64,000 nt of DNA, from positions 1 to 64,000 of the forward strand of contig JAHQIW010001979.1 in NCBI GenBank assembly GCA_019055375.1, written 5' to 3'. How positions within the stretch are numbered: position 1 is the stretch's first letter; every line of letters starts with the position of its first letter. Positions 47,627 through 58,029 of the stretch are shown piece after piece. Source of the DNA: Parelaphostrongylus tenuis (lineage: Eukaryota > Nematoda > Chromadorea > Rhabditida > Metastrongylidae). The notes under the pieces were generated by a model, which saw only the letters and a program-made list of their open reading frames with translations, had not been told where the DNA came from and did no database searches. The position numbers were made by a program, and so were the translations under genes.

Positions 47627-48344
47627 AAGAGGTCGAAACGCTAGCCGAATAAACGTTTTTATCGGCCTTGTCCAGGCAAAAAAATTCAAAAGTGTAATGA
47701 TTATTCACTGTTCTCGTTATCGATTTTCCACAATTTTTTTCTCAAACAAGCTCTCTTGGAAGAGATAGTTTTTTTTTTTTTAATTCGATCATTATTAGTC
47801 GATTTTTTTAGGACCATGAGCGCAACTTTTTGCGTGTATTCTAAAGAAATTAGACTTAATGATGACAGCAAAAAAGTTCTTGATTTCAGATTTTTCAGAA
47901 GTGTTTCGTTTCGTAACGTTTTTTTTATCTGCCTATCGACTTATGATTCTCTGTAAGAAGTTTCAATTCCGACTATCGCGAGAGTTTCATTCGTTGACTA
48001 ATTCTTTTCCCTCTTACTTATTTTTTCTGTAGTTTTCCTTATCACTTCACCACACGTCCTCTTCATTTACTTTCTCAATTTCTCGTCTCTTTTCTTGTTT
48101 TCCTACTCATTTTCATCATTGCATCTCTTCTTGGCTCAATAATAGTTGCTTTTGTCGTTTCTCTACTTTCGAATTCAATTCGATGACGAAGAAGTGAAAC
48201 TGGTTGAATGAATGCTCTCGTTAGACCTCGTCACTAGGAGTATCGATCATCAACCGGCTTGCTTGACATTCAAATGAAGAAGACTATTTTAAAACCTCAG
48301 TGAACTTTACATGTAAGGATAATTTTTTCATACTCTCGGCCTGG
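47627..48344. other. No recognised feature
   Basis: T-rich sequence with no supported exon. Confidence 0.4.
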
Positions 48345-48590
48345 ATCAATCTTTGAGAGGTATATGCATTCGACTTCATTAAGCATAGTTCGAGGTGATT
48401 GGTTGCACACTTGGGCTTTAACTAGATGCTGCTATCTTCTCAGACAAGTCTGCTACAAATCTACCGACTTAGGAGGGACGAAAGGCTTGGTGAGCCTGGG
48501 GCGCAGGACAGAACTATCGTCCACGTGTGTATCGTACAGCACCTCTAACTACTGCGTCACACGCGGGACGATAACAACATAAATCACATT
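48345..48590 (-). mobile_element. SINE family C copy
   Basis: On the minus strand the head reads GACGCAGTAGTTAGAGGTGC and the plus-strand body has CAGACAAGTCTGCTACAAAT and AGGAGGGACGAAAGGCTTGG, as in the other copies. Confidence 0.6.
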
Positions 48591-49009
48591 TATATCGGAA
48601 AGTTCTTGGAAACCACTCAGATGTTACTAGTAATAGTACATTTTTGTTGCGCTCTTTCTATTCATTTTATGTCTTGGTTGTTTGTTTTACTGGAACTCAT
48701 TGACCATTGACAAATATCAAAAGCGTCACCCACTACGTAATGTAAGTTGAAAATAAAACGGATATAATAGAGAGAAAACGAAAGAATGGAAGAGTAGAAG
48801 GGAAGAGAGAATAAATTGAGAAACAATCGATTGAGTGTACACAATAAGGAATTGCCGAGAATTTCAAATATCCTGACAACATATTTTTAAGCTTTTCAAA
48901 ATATAGAGGTAATGTCAAAACTACCAGCCGTGAGCAATCAATCATTGCAACGTTTTTCACTTTACACACGTGCACTGTGAGTTGTTCGTCGTCGAATTCT
49001 TCATATGTT

Positions 49010-49150
49010 AGGAGTATACTCCCTTACAAGGGATTGATTTAAACGAAAGGCACCGTGATTCTGATGAGGCTGAAAGGCCGAAATATGTGTATAGCACTAT
49101 ATAAATGACATTATAGACCTCGCGAACGGTTTGAAACGTGCTGTCAAGAT
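49010..49150 (+). mobile_element. Hammerhead-bearing fragment (subfamily beta)
   Basis: The blocks GTATACTCCCTTACAAGG and ATGACATTATAGACCTC on either side of the hammerhead match 61845-61960. Only one unit is present. Confidence 0.55.
49055..49097 (+). ncRNA. Hammerhead ribozyme, core intact, stem I weakened (subfamily beta)
   Basis: The core CUGAUGA is 49061-49067. Stem II GGCU/GGCC surrounds GAAA. The core GAAA is 49080-49083, followed by A at 49091. Stem I pairs at only four of six positions. Confidence 0.65.
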
Positions 49151-49987
49151 GTCTCAATTTTAAGAGAGGCTTTGAAAAAACAGTCGATTATAAAGGTATT
49201 ATCAGATTCCAAACAATTCCGAAGAGGACACGTAATAAACTTTCTCACCCAGTTGGTTTTTCTTTCAGTGAAGCGACGTGTTCCTATAGATTTTCTTTTT
49301 TCTCATCTTTCTTTCAAATAGTTTGTTTTTATACTTTACATAGCCATGACGACACCTTGTTGCTATTATCACTAGAGATCTCATGCATACGGTAATCCCC
49401 GCCGTATGACGTTGTTAATGAATGTGTACGGAGTTTTCATGTGGTGTTGATCTTCATAGGAAATCATATAGGCGAATGATTATTGTCATTTAGTAATAGT
49501 GGCATTAGATTGTTGGTGTTTCTATGGTTACCGTTACTAATGCTGTCTTCAATTCACCACATTCTATTTTCTGTACAGTTACGACTGAAAAGATTCATGT
49601 CTTTTTTGTCACTGAAAACAACGATTGAACATTGTATTCTTCTCCTATTGGCATTCCTTTATTGGAGAAAAATTATCAGCTATCACTGGCCGATGTATTG
49701 CGGACAATATTCACATGTTGCATTTATCGAAGACATGGGGATTTGAACAAAAAAAATCTTCTCAAATTGACTTCTTTTCCGGCAATTCTTTGAAGAAAGT
49801 GTTTTTCTATTCCTTTTTTCCCGCATTATGCATTCCTATTTAGAGAAGAAATGTTCTACATCTGTAAAATAGTGAAGTGTTTTGTTCTATTCCCAGGTAT
49901 CTACAACATGAATGACATCATTTGATGTTATTTTGCATGGCGTGTTAATCTAGCGAATTTGGTTTTTTTTTGCGTCATAATCATCAG
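49151..49987. other. No recognised feature
   Basis: T-rich, with short frames only. Confidence 0.4.
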
Positions 49988-50298
49988 AGAGGGGGTGTGG
50001 AGAGCGAAGTGGCTATTGATGCAGTCCATCAGAGGAAGCAATCAACCTCCTCCCTCAACGCTACCCTGCAATCAACGTGGGAACAACGCCTTAGTCACGG
50101 CTATTTCTAAGATTACAACGAGAATCGACTCGACCAACATTCTACGACATTCATGAAAAAGCCGAAAACCTCAAGCAACAGCTGAAGAAGCACGTGAATA
50201 TTCGAGGATCTCTGTGAAGGATGAATGAGAGGAATGGAATCTAATTGAAGAAGTACTTGGATCCCCACAGTGAGTTGTGATGATGGATCGTGTAAAAA
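49988..50298 (+). mobile_element. SINE family B copy (diverged)
   Basis: A degenerate head (GAGCGAAGTGGCTATTGATG) is followed by CTGCAATCAACGTGGGAACA and a tail with GTACTTGGATCCCCACAGTG and TGTGATGATGGATCG. Confidence 0.55.
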
Positions 50299-50689
50299 TC
50301 AAGTGTAATTGTGAAAGACGATGTTTGTCTGTAGAAAATTCTCTCACCTGTGTTAATAGAATCGTTGGTTTTTTTTATCAAGTCATAGACGGCTTTTCGG
50401 AATAAGGCATTGGAAGAGCCTTCCAGCGTTTATGATGAACATGACACCTACCATTATGAAACAATTTCTACTAAAGTTTGTAAAGATTCGACCTTGGGAA
50501 CGAGTCTGCTGAAATCCCCTAGTAACGAATTTGATTACTTCCGGAGTATTTATACATAAAGGCTTCTAGGAAATGATTCATTGCGGGATTAAGCTATTGA
50601 TGACGAGAAACAAGGCTTAGTATTGTGAATTCAAGTGAAAATAATCTGCGGTGTTATCTTAAGTGTAAGCAAATACTGTTCTCCGGCAT

Positions 50690-50806
50690 TTGTGTATATA
50701 TATATGTGTTATATATATACATTTATGTATGCAAATGTACATCTTGTCTAAGTTATATTACGTAAATATACACACAACATATATATATATATATATATAT
50801 ATTGAA
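50690..50806. repeat. (TA)n microsatellite tracts
   Basis: Two AT-alternating tracts lie 50 bp apart, the second almost pure. Confidence 0.8.
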
Positions 50807-50893
50807 ATTTTCTGAGCGACTGTGTTTTGAGGAGCTTGAAAGGCAGAACTCTTCAACGAGATGGATATGACATGTTTTGAGCTGATGGGTCTA

Positions 50894-50941
50894 GAGGTAT
50901 ACAGGTGCCTGTTTCGTCCCATCGAGACTCATCACTACCAC
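50894..50941 (-). ncRNA. Hammerhead ribozyme with C3-to-G change (subfamily delta)
   Basis: Minus strand: stem I pairs at five of six positions, the core reads GUGAUGA in place of CUGAUGA, stem II GUCUC/GGGAC is strong, GAAA is intact, and stem III is ACAG[GCAC]CUGU. Loss of C3 should abolish activity. Confidence 0.7.
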
Positions 50942-51055
50942 CCTCCCTCGGTTCAGCCGATCCCCTAATCACCTAACTTGGGGTGATTTTTTCACTCGGC
51001 GTCTATTCCTTTATGTTATTATCCTACTTCAGGGGATCGGCTAAACCGAGGAAGG

Positions 51056-51103
51056 GTGGTACTGATGAGTCCCAATATGACAAAACAGGCGCCTGTATAC
51101 CAC
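51056..51103 (+). ncRNA. Hammerhead ribozyme with G12-to-A change (subfamily delta)
   Basis: Stem I GUGGUA/UACCAC is perfect, the core CUGAUGA intact, and stem II GUC/GAC present. The GAAA strand reads AAAA. Stem III is the 12-base palindrome ACAGGCGCCUGU. The G12 change should abolish activity. Confidence 0.75.
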
Positions 51104-51530
51104 TAGATAGACACCTCAACTCAAAACACGTCATACCCTTATCAGATTATTTCATTTTGAGCAGGTCTATCAAGTACAGTCGATAAAAGAATTCCCAATA
51201 AGTCAGAAAATCGATAGATTTTGACAAGCTTCTTCTTTGAAATGATTATGACTCACGCTGCAAGAGTTCCTCGAGGTGGTAGGCCACTGCTCAGCTATAA
51301 GAAAATTAGTGGAGTGGTGATTCAAATAGGAAGGATGGGAGGAGAGAGGTGTTCTGTGCGTGCAATAACTATTTTACAAAAAACCTCTTTTCGAAAAAAG
51401 CTCATAAATCCTTGGTTTGACTATTAATCAATTGCCACTTCATTTCAGTCTCTATGATGAAACACATGGTCATTTCATTGAGTGTATGGATCAAAAAGTA
51501 CCGATAAACTCGACATAAATGTTTTGGGAG

Positions 51531-51613
51531 CAACGTTTCGGCAGTCTCGCCTTCTACTTCGCCCTTACTTCTTTCCAGGCTCTGAAGAAGGCGAGATTGC
51601 CGAAACGTCAGCT
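51531..51613 (+). ncRNA. Hammerhead-like inverted pair, CUGARGA-N family
   Basis: The plus motif at 51577-51613 is GGCU-CUGAAGA-A-GGC-GAGAUU-GCC-GAAACGUC-AGCU. Stem I is GGCU/AGCU (one G-U), one extra base sits between the core and stem II, and stem III is reduced to the palindrome ACGU. An inverted partner with CAACGTTTCGGCAGTCTCGC lies at about 51530. Confidence 0.5.
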
Positions 51614-51769
51614 ATCTGATGAAAGTTCATCATAGCACCTTGGGTCTGGCTTAAGAATAAAATAAGGAATTACTGAAGCATGCTGAGATAAATAGATAGT
51701 TGGTCTTGGGAATTTTTTTGTTCAGTTTTCAAGCTTACTTAGTAACAACATACACTTTTTTACTTAAGC

Positions 51770-52020
51770 ACTTCATTTGATCGGTCATCATAGTTTGTTT
51801 TTCACTGTGCGGATCTAAGTACTTCTAGCATTCAAGTCTTTTACGGCTTCTTCTTAAACGGCGTATAATACTGGTTGAGAGAGTCTCCTTGCAATCACGA
51901 GGACAGCCTTGGTGTGGCGTTCCATAGGGCGTTGTTGTTGACTGCCGGAGAGAAGTGGGGGTGGAGCCCGGCTCTACGCGAGCTATGATCAACATCACAA
52001 CCACTCGCCCAGGGCGCCCC
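51770..52020 (-). mobile_element. SINE family B copy
   Basis: The plus-strand order is GATCGGTCATCATAG, TGCGGATCTAAGTACTTCTA, CAATCACGAGGACAGCC, CCACTCGCCCAGGGCGCCCC. Read on the minus strand this is the complete family B order. Confidence 0.7.
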
Positions 52021-52184
52021 CATTAGCATACAATAACATTCATACCCATTAAGCAACAGAGAAGGTCTCTTATACAGCTTTCTTTTGCTCACAGCCCCTA
52101 AGTTCTTTCATTTCTTGAAAGTTAATTCCTCGTTATTTTTAACGGAGTTTGACACGAGGTATTTATGATATCATTTTTTGAAAC

Positions 52185-52220
52185 AGCTAACGTTTCGGCG
52201 GTTTCGCCATCTTCAGAGCT
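52185..52220 (-). ncRNA. Hammerhead-like motif, CUGARGA-N family
   Basis: Minus strand: AGCU-CUGAAGA-U-GGCGAAACCGCC-GAAACGUU-AGCU. Stem I AGCU/AGCU is perfect over four pairs and stem II GGC/GCC is perfect. One extra U sits before stem II. Confidence 0.5.
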
Positions 52221-52329
52221 TGGAAGGATCAGCTGGTCCACAATCCAGTCACTCAAACACTTCGACTACTTTATTAGTGAAAATCATTAGACCTAGATTT
52301 CAACAACTTTTCATTCGAGTGCTTTCATA

Positions 52330-52660
52330 GACCTCGCTCCAACCAGTGGTACTCTGATTATCATACGACATGTCTTGGACATTTTATGAGGGCTGGTATA
52401 GCACTTATAAAACCTGTATCGCCCTTCCAGGCTCCTCATTAGTAAGGTGCTTTCGGTTCAGCGGATCCCTCAGGGGTGCACCCCTACTTATAAAGGAACC
52501 TACGCCGGATGACAAATCACCGCTATCAGGTGATAAAATTCAAAATCAGGATCACGAAAGGCCCAGAAAATGTTATGTGATTACTAGATTTCAATCTCTT
52601 CAAGCGCAGAATCAATCGCCAGCACAATAACAGTTTTTTACGAGTTTTCCACTGATTTAT
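52330..52660 (-). mobile_element. Decayed hammerhead-bearing element (beta/delta-like)
   Basis: A minus-strand hammerhead relic at 52401-52450 has a good stem I (GCAC-C-UUA/UAA-GUGC), but the core is CUAAUGA and GAAA is GAUA. Flanking GGTTCAGCGGATCCCT resembles the delta element at 50950. Confidence 0.45.
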
Positions 52661-53139
52661 TCTCGTAGAGACCACGGAGCAGAAATCACATGGACTCGTA
52701 GTGTGCTTCCTGAGAATTCTCCCTTTTTGAACAGTGCTGAGGCTGAGAGATAGACGGTCTTGGGACTTATGGAAAAGTTATTGTTTATTCACAACAAGCC
52801 AGCGAATTCGCGGCGCGATGACGCGAGGATTGCTCGTTTTCACTTTGAGGAAAACAGGAAAAACGTGCGTGGGGCGGCTATAGAGGGTTTTATTCTAATT
52901 CATCCAGCTATATCCTCTCAATATGTTGTCGTCTATGCGTCGCTGGTGGAGTACGTGATTGCGTTTTTCACTTTGCTTTCCTTCCAAATACTTACCAAGG
53001 TAAGATCGACGAAGAAGATTAGCGCTGTCCAACAAGAAATATAGTGGAAAGTAAGTTGCACTATCCACAATAGTTGCTGTTGACGTGAGAATGCCTTGAA
53101 ATCGATTTCTCTGACTTCCAGTCAAGTTGTCTCAACAAA
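52661..53139. other. No recognised feature
   Basis: A 94-codon plus-strand frame (52760-53044) is not recognised. Confidence 0.35.
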
Positions 53140-53525
53140 ACATCAACATAATATACCTTTCGTTTTGAGTGTTTTCCTAAGACCACACTCAAATTTCAAT
53201 ATGCCTGATAATATTTTTTGAGCCATGCATGTGGTTTGTTATAGGGCAATTTATAGAGCTCGCTACACGTGTTTCGGCCTTGACAGTCTCGTCGGTCGGG
53301 CAGTACCTTTCGTGTTTAGCCAGTTTTCTCGGGGTAATCCAGCTCCTATAGAGAGTTGGTGACGCAAACATTTTACGCGTGCCATTGAGTGAAAATATCA
53401 CTGAATGGCCAAAACACGTGTATCGGGCTCTATAAATTGCCCTATAACAAACCACATGCTTGGCTTAAAAATGACTATCAGGCATATTAACATAATAATT
53501 CAGATAACTGATATACCCATTGAGG
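53140..53525. mobile_element. Head-to-head hammerhead element pair (subfamily alpha), second partner truncated
   Basis: The minus-strand unit runs from about 53400 to 53145. A plus-strand half unit (53400-53525) starts inside the ribozyme with GGCCAAAACACGTGTATCGG, so it keeps only the 3' half of the hammerhead. Confidence 0.65.
53257..53301 (-). ncRNA. Hammerhead ribozyme with U4-to-C change (subfamily alpha)
   Basis: Minus strand: the core reads CCGACGA; stem II, GAAA and the ACACGUGU stem III are intact; stem I is reduced to four of six pairs. Confidence 0.65.
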
Positions 53526-53829
53526 ACCAAACGGTACGTGCCGCGCGACATCAAATCTCACTTCACTACTGTAATAACGGCGTCGCGTCTCGTGTGAAGG
53601 CAGGCGCAATGAGCCAGAAATGCATGCACATACATACGCATGCCGCCTCCTGGGACTGCCGCGCAAGCGACGGCGCGATGCCGCCTGCCTATCAGCGCTG
53701 GTCCTCAAGGGGTTAATGTCTTATTGAAACACTTGGGATTTCTCCTGAGACTGACCCGTTTTTATTCTCCATCAATCTGCTACCTTAGAAGTTTACAGTT
53801 ATTGGGGTTATAGTTTTACCTTGAAATCA
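53526..53829. other. No recognised feature
   Basis: A CG-rich patch lies at 53575-53700. No gene is supported. Confidence 0.4.
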
Positions 53830-54930
53830 ACATCACATCCTCGTTACACCTCTAGCAATGATTTCGCGCTCCACGGCTAATTTGGCGCTCCATGGACAAT
53901 ATTTATCGGAGCGCGTTATTCGCGGTAATCTTCTTTGTAGTCAGACAATCTCTCGTTCCGCTTGGTGTTCCACTAAATACCATTTGTAAAAATTTTCTCG
54001 AATTGAAAATCCCCTTGATTGTACTTTCTTTATGAGCTCAACTATTTGTGGAACTGGGTGGCTGCCTGACTGTTCCAGCTTCGATTTTGAAATTAGGACA
54101 TTCACAACTACATTTTTAGTGTTTAGATATTTTGAGGAGATGCACTGTAGTGTAGAATGGTGGTAAAACAGGTATCGATAGCGCAATTGGTCAATCACAC
54201 GCTCCTGGGGAAAGGGTGAAATGCGGGTTCGAGTCCCGCCCGGCGTGGAAGTTTTGCTCATCTCTCAACATTACTGGGTATATTTGTGAAGAGAGTGTTC
54301 ATCTCCATCAATTTACTCACTTCAAACTTCACAGGATTGAGGGTTCTCTTCAAAATTGAAATTTTATCGTTTTCTACTTCCACAAATAATTTTGCGCTCC
54401 ATGGACAATTTTCATCGGGGCGCGTTTCTCACCACGGATTATCTACTACCCAATCACACGATCTCTCGTTCCTCATCGCCATTAAGTAGATGTCCTTTTG
54501 AAGAGCTCTCATCAACTGAGAGTAATCTCGATTGTACTCTCTCTATGAGCTCAATTATTGATGGAAAAAGGAGGCTGGTCGGCTCAATTTTCTGATTTTG
54601 AATTTCCACAGTGATTAGGATTCTAGATTACCTCGATATCAGCGTTACATCCTCTTTCCACTTCTTGGCAACGATTTCGCGCTCCATCAGCAATTTAGCG
54701 CTCCATGGACAATATTCTCCGGAGCGCGTTATTTGCCGAGAATAATTTTCTCTAGCCTCAAACGATCTCTCCTTCTCATCCCTTCTTAATGAAAATTATT
54801 TTGAAATTTTTCGTGAATTCGAAATCACTTCGATTTTATTTCCTCTATGAGCTTAACTATTAGTGGAGAAAGGCGGCCGCCTGGCTGCTCCGACCTCGCT
54901 TTTAAAATTTTGGGTTGGCTGTTATATTTT
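53830..54930 (+). repeat. Three-copy tandem repeat, unit about 304 bp
   Basis: Each copy has GCGCTCCATGGACAAT (CATGG at 53891, 54400, 54704), a (C/G)GGAGCGCG or CGGGGCGCG block 20 bp later, an ATCTCTC(G/C)TTC-type block, and TATGAGCTCAA(C/T)TATT about 125 bp further on. Copies 2 and 3 are 304 bp apart. Copies 1 and 2 are 509 bp apart because a SINE A copy lies between them. Confidence 0.65.
54148..54300 (+). mobile_element. SINE family A copy inside a tandem repeat
   Basis: The leader GTAGAATGGTGGTAAAACAG precedes a tRNA-like block 54171-54246 with TAGCGCAATTGGTCAATCAC and GGGTTCGAGTCCCGCC. The trailer GGAAGTTTTGCTCATCTCTC follows. Confidence 0.7.
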
Positions 54931-54954
54931 GGGCTATAGACGATTGTACGCAAG

Positions 54955-55350
54955 AAAAAGCGTTAAGAAAAATGCCTGGCAATTATTTTTTGAGCCATGG
55001 ATTCAATGATCTATCAGTGAGGACTGACTTATAGAGCCGGTTACACGTGTTTCGTTCTTGCGATCTCGTCAGTCGGGCAGAGACCCTTTCTCGTCCTTTG
55101 CCAATCCTATGTGGGTGCTCCACTCTCCACACTAAGAGTTAGCGACGACGAACGATTCACACTCTATGTCCAGTGAAATTCTCACCGAACACAGAGTGTT
55201 GTACACTCGATTGCTCTTGGCTAGTATATTCAATAAATCATCTCTTTCGTTTCGAGTGTTTTCTTAGACCACTGCTCAAATTTCAATATGCCTGGCAATC
55301 ATTTTTTGAGCCATGCACGTCAGTGGTCTATTGAAGAGGGCTGACTTAGA
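54955..55350 (-). mobile_element. Hammerhead-bearing element (subfamily alpha), about 1.2 tandem units
   Basis: ATGCCTGGCAAT occurs at 54972 and again at 55288 in the same orientation, each followed by TTTTTTGAGCCATG. This gives a 316-bp repeat period with one full ribozyme and the start of a second unit. Confidence 0.65.
55036..55078 (-). ncRNA. Hammerhead ribozyme, core intact, stems I and II weakened (subfamily alpha)
   Basis: CUGACGA, GAAA and ACACGUGU are present on the minus strand. Stem I pairs at four of six positions and stem II (GAUC/GAAC) is poor. Confidence 0.65.
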
Positions 55351-55796
55351 GGTTTAGGGACTTGACTGTTAAGAAAAAAATTCCAGCTATCAAAGAGAAG
55401 AACACAAAATCCAGTGAGTGGTGATCCCGTGTTGTTGCTAGTAGTGTTGTGGGTGCAAAACGACGATCGGCGCGCGGGGAACATCTGGTTTTTACGTCGT
55501 CGGTCAACACACCCCATTAGAGAGAGAGTGTATTTCACTCCGGGAGCCAGCCAGTACGTTCCCCGAGTGTTCCCCCATGTGCCGTTGATGACGAATCTCT
55601 GGTCTTTTCATCTCTTTTTTTCTTTTCTTTTTTTTTCTTTTTTTCTCTTTCTAAAGGGCCTATCATTGATCGGCGATGACAAAGTGAGAGGAGGTTAGGT
55701 TATAGAAGTTCTATAGCTTTGCGTTGTATGGTTTCTCGTCTGTTTCTGTCAGCACGCGAGTAGGAATTGAAATTTGCTTGTAAATAGTGAAGAACA
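55351..55796. other. Unassigned; GC-richer patch and pyrimidine tract
   Basis: 55430-55590 is GC-richer than its surroundings. A (T)n/(CT)n tract lies at 55600-55660. No exon is supported. Confidence 0.35.
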
Positions 55797-55940
55797 ATGT
55801 TTATGATCTACTCCATGATGTTGAGTGACGTGCAAAACCGTAGACGTCAGGCGGTACTCGAACCCGCATTTCACCCTTTCCCCAGGAGGGCGCCTGCCTT
55901 AACCAATTGCGCCATCGACGCCTTTTTTGTCTGTCACTCT
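55797..55940 (-). mobile_element. SINE family A copy
   Basis: Minus strand: GAAAGAGTGACAGACAAAAA, tRNA-like block 55844-55921 with GGCGCAATTGGTTAAGGCAG and GGGTTCGAGTACCGCC, then GGTTTTGCACGTCACTCAAC. Confidence 0.7.
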
Positions 55941-56194
55941 TTCAGTCTTGTGATACTCTTATCGTTGAGAATACGACATGTAGGGGGATATATTTCTCGG
56001 AAATCTTCCCCCACATTCATGGATTTAGTGGTTTTCTTGACGAGACGAGGCCAGTGCGAGTTCTTTAAGAGTTCAAATCTATGTAATTCAACTCTCAGAT
56101 TAGGAAAACTAGTATAACTAATAAGTTTCTGCTGTCAAAAAGCTCACAACTTTTTCTATTCAGGAAAAACTTTCAGTTAATCTGTGCCTGAAGC

Positions 56195-56755
56195 CCAGGG
56201 AAGAGCCCTTTAGGGAACGCGGCATAATCGATATTGCCGGTGGTACGCGATTTCCGTTTTTAAACGGAGATTTTTTCTTTGTATCATCGAATATTTTTAG
56301 TTTTTTAGAACTGATCTGATAGAGCATGATTTTCTCTACAAGATTGTAAACTTTTTGTGAATATAGAACTTGTATGTGCGAAGAAAATTCCGAATGTGAA
56401 ACGTAATTTTACTTTCGCTTTCATAGTACGCTGTGAATATTTTTCGGAAACCAGCTTGAGCTTCAAATTCGCCGAGATCTAGACCATCGAATGAGCTTCG
56501 TATAGTTCAATGAAAAGTGATCGACAGACTTTAGCTGAGCAAATAAGGCAAGCCGAATGCAAACTAAACTTTATTCTTGTTGTTTCAGCGTATTACAAAG
56601 GCTTTCTTGGGAAACGGAGCAAGGTATCGGAATCTCCGAGATTTAAGCCTTAGAATGAGCACATAGGTTCTTGATAGAGAGCTTTGTTTAGTGAATCAAG
56701 CCCCCTGAATTTCGAGGGTTAAAAATGACCCTTTGCCCGCAAAGGGTTAATAGAT
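56195..56755. mobile_element. Foldback element related to 45047-47075
   Basis: The left end GCCCTTTAGGGAACGCGG and the right end (reverse complement AACCCTTTGCGGGCAAAG) resemble the termini at 45047. The interior has CGCTGTGAATA and ATTTAAGCCTTAGAATGAGC blocks of the same superfamily. Confidence 0.45.
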
Positions 56756-56934
56756 AGGGTCACTCCTTGGAATCCATATGGCTTACCCAACTCGAAGAGA
56801 AGGAGAAGAAGCGAGCATCATTCTAAATTTGTATTGTGTTCTTTGATACTGACTTTGATCTAATCGCTTAATCGACTGAAAACCTCCAGAGTGTTTCTTT
56901 CTATCAAGATCAAAGATTGCTCTGAGTGAAGTCT

Positions 56935-56936
<2 letters not shown>

Positions 56937-56968
<32 letters not shown>

Positions 56969-56982
56969 GAGAACGAGAGACT
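56937..56982. repeat. (GA)n microsatellite
   Basis: A GAGAGA tract runs into GAACGAGA units. Confidence 0.8.
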
Positions 56983-57284
56983 CGTCTACGGCCGGCGCCA
57001 CCTCTGCCCCCCATAGCTTTTTCCTCTTCGAATCAGGGTAGCTCTCCCTTATCGTCATCGTTTGATCAAGTTTTTTCCCTTTGTTTCGGATTAAGTTTTG
57101 GTGTGAACGAGGCCACGCCTGCTGCCGTTTCCCAGCTATGGATAGGGTTCATTTTATATTTCCGGCAATTCGATTTGAAACCTTCTGATCACTAAAACCT
57201 TCGTAAAAATGCCGCAAACAGTCGATATTCTCTTGCAGGTGTGGTCTGCATACTCATTGTTTGTTGAGTTACTCATAAACAGGC
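56983..57284. other. Unassigned
   Basis: A possible start codon in good nematode context (GTAAAAATG at about 57209) is followed by nine codons and CAG with GTGTGG. It does not join in phase with the gene at 59533, so it is not called. Confidence 0.3.
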
Positions 57285-57605
57285 AGAAGAACGTGTTTGG
57301 CGCAGTGTTTAGGGTTACCTGCGTCACACATACGATAGATGGATGGTTCGATCTTGCGCTGCGCCCATTGGCTCACTAAGCCTTTCGTCCCCCAGAGGTC
57401 GGTGGTTGGTACCAGACAGGTCTCAGACTTGCCCGAGAGAAGGATAAAGATAAGCAGCACGGATTCGATTCATCCGGGAGGCCACCGCCGAGTCAGTTAA
57501 AGGCCAGATGTGCATTCGATCACCTCGAACGATGTTAGGAATTGAAGACGAAGGCATGCTGCATCCCTCGGGATTTATCAGCGCCGAGAGCTTGACTTTC
57601 CATAA
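57285..57605 (+). mobile_element. SINE family C copy
   Basis: The head GGCGCAGTGTTTAGGGTTAC and box-B-like GGTTCGATCTTGCGCTG are followed by the body CAGACAGGTCTCAGACTTGC and the end ATGCTGCATCCCTCGGGATT. Confidence 0.6.
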
Positions 57606-57694
57606 TCTTGTCCCTCTTTTTCTCCATAAGTTCGTTTAATGCTACGTCGCTGCATCGTACCATAGAAATGGCTAATCAAAGAAGCAATAACAAA

Positions 57695-58000
57695 GCATTA
57701 AGCTCTCGGCGTCGATCAGTCCATGAGATATGCGCCATGCATTTGTCTTTGTTTTTTAGTTCGGTATGAGAAGATTGAACGGATGTTTGGCCTTTACAAT
57801 GACTCGCGATGGCCTATCGGATGTATGGAGTAAGTACTGCCCGTCCTCCCCGACAAGTCTGCGATCAGTCTGGTACTGATTCACCTACCCAGGAGGGATG
57901 GGTGGTTTGGTGAGCTATGCGCACGAGATAGAACCATCGAGCATGTGAGCGATGGACAGCATCAATAAACACTGCGCCACATGCGCTCTGGAAGTCTTAT
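57695..58000 (-). mobile_element. SINE family C copy
   Basis: It has the same body in inverted orientation (plus strand: AGCTCTCGGCGTCGATCAGT ... CCAGGAGGGATGGGTGG ... CACTGCGCCAC). With the copy at 57285 it forms a tail-to-tail pair. Confidence 0.6.
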
Positions 58001-58029
58001 ATCGATGATTATTTGCGTTATCTGTATTA

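Larger units (their letters stand above)
50870..51180. mobile_element. Head-to-head hammerhead pair (subfamily delta)
   Basis: Hammerheads on the minus (50894-50941) and plus (51056-51103) strands are joined by a near-perfect inverted repeat of about 32 bp (50936-50968 with 51031-51061; core GGGGATCGGCT). The outer flanks share ACATGTTTTGAG / CTCAAAACACGT, also inverted. Confidence 0.7.

Noticed and set aside
53405..53716. 103-codon plus-strand open frame
   Set aside because: It starts inside a hammerhead half unit and runs into CG-rich sequence. It has no splice support and no recognisable motif.
57209..57241. ATG in good context followed by nine codons and CAG with GTGTGG as an alternative first exon
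   Set aside because: It ends in phase 0, but exon 2 of the gene needs phase 1, and no other exon was found to join it.
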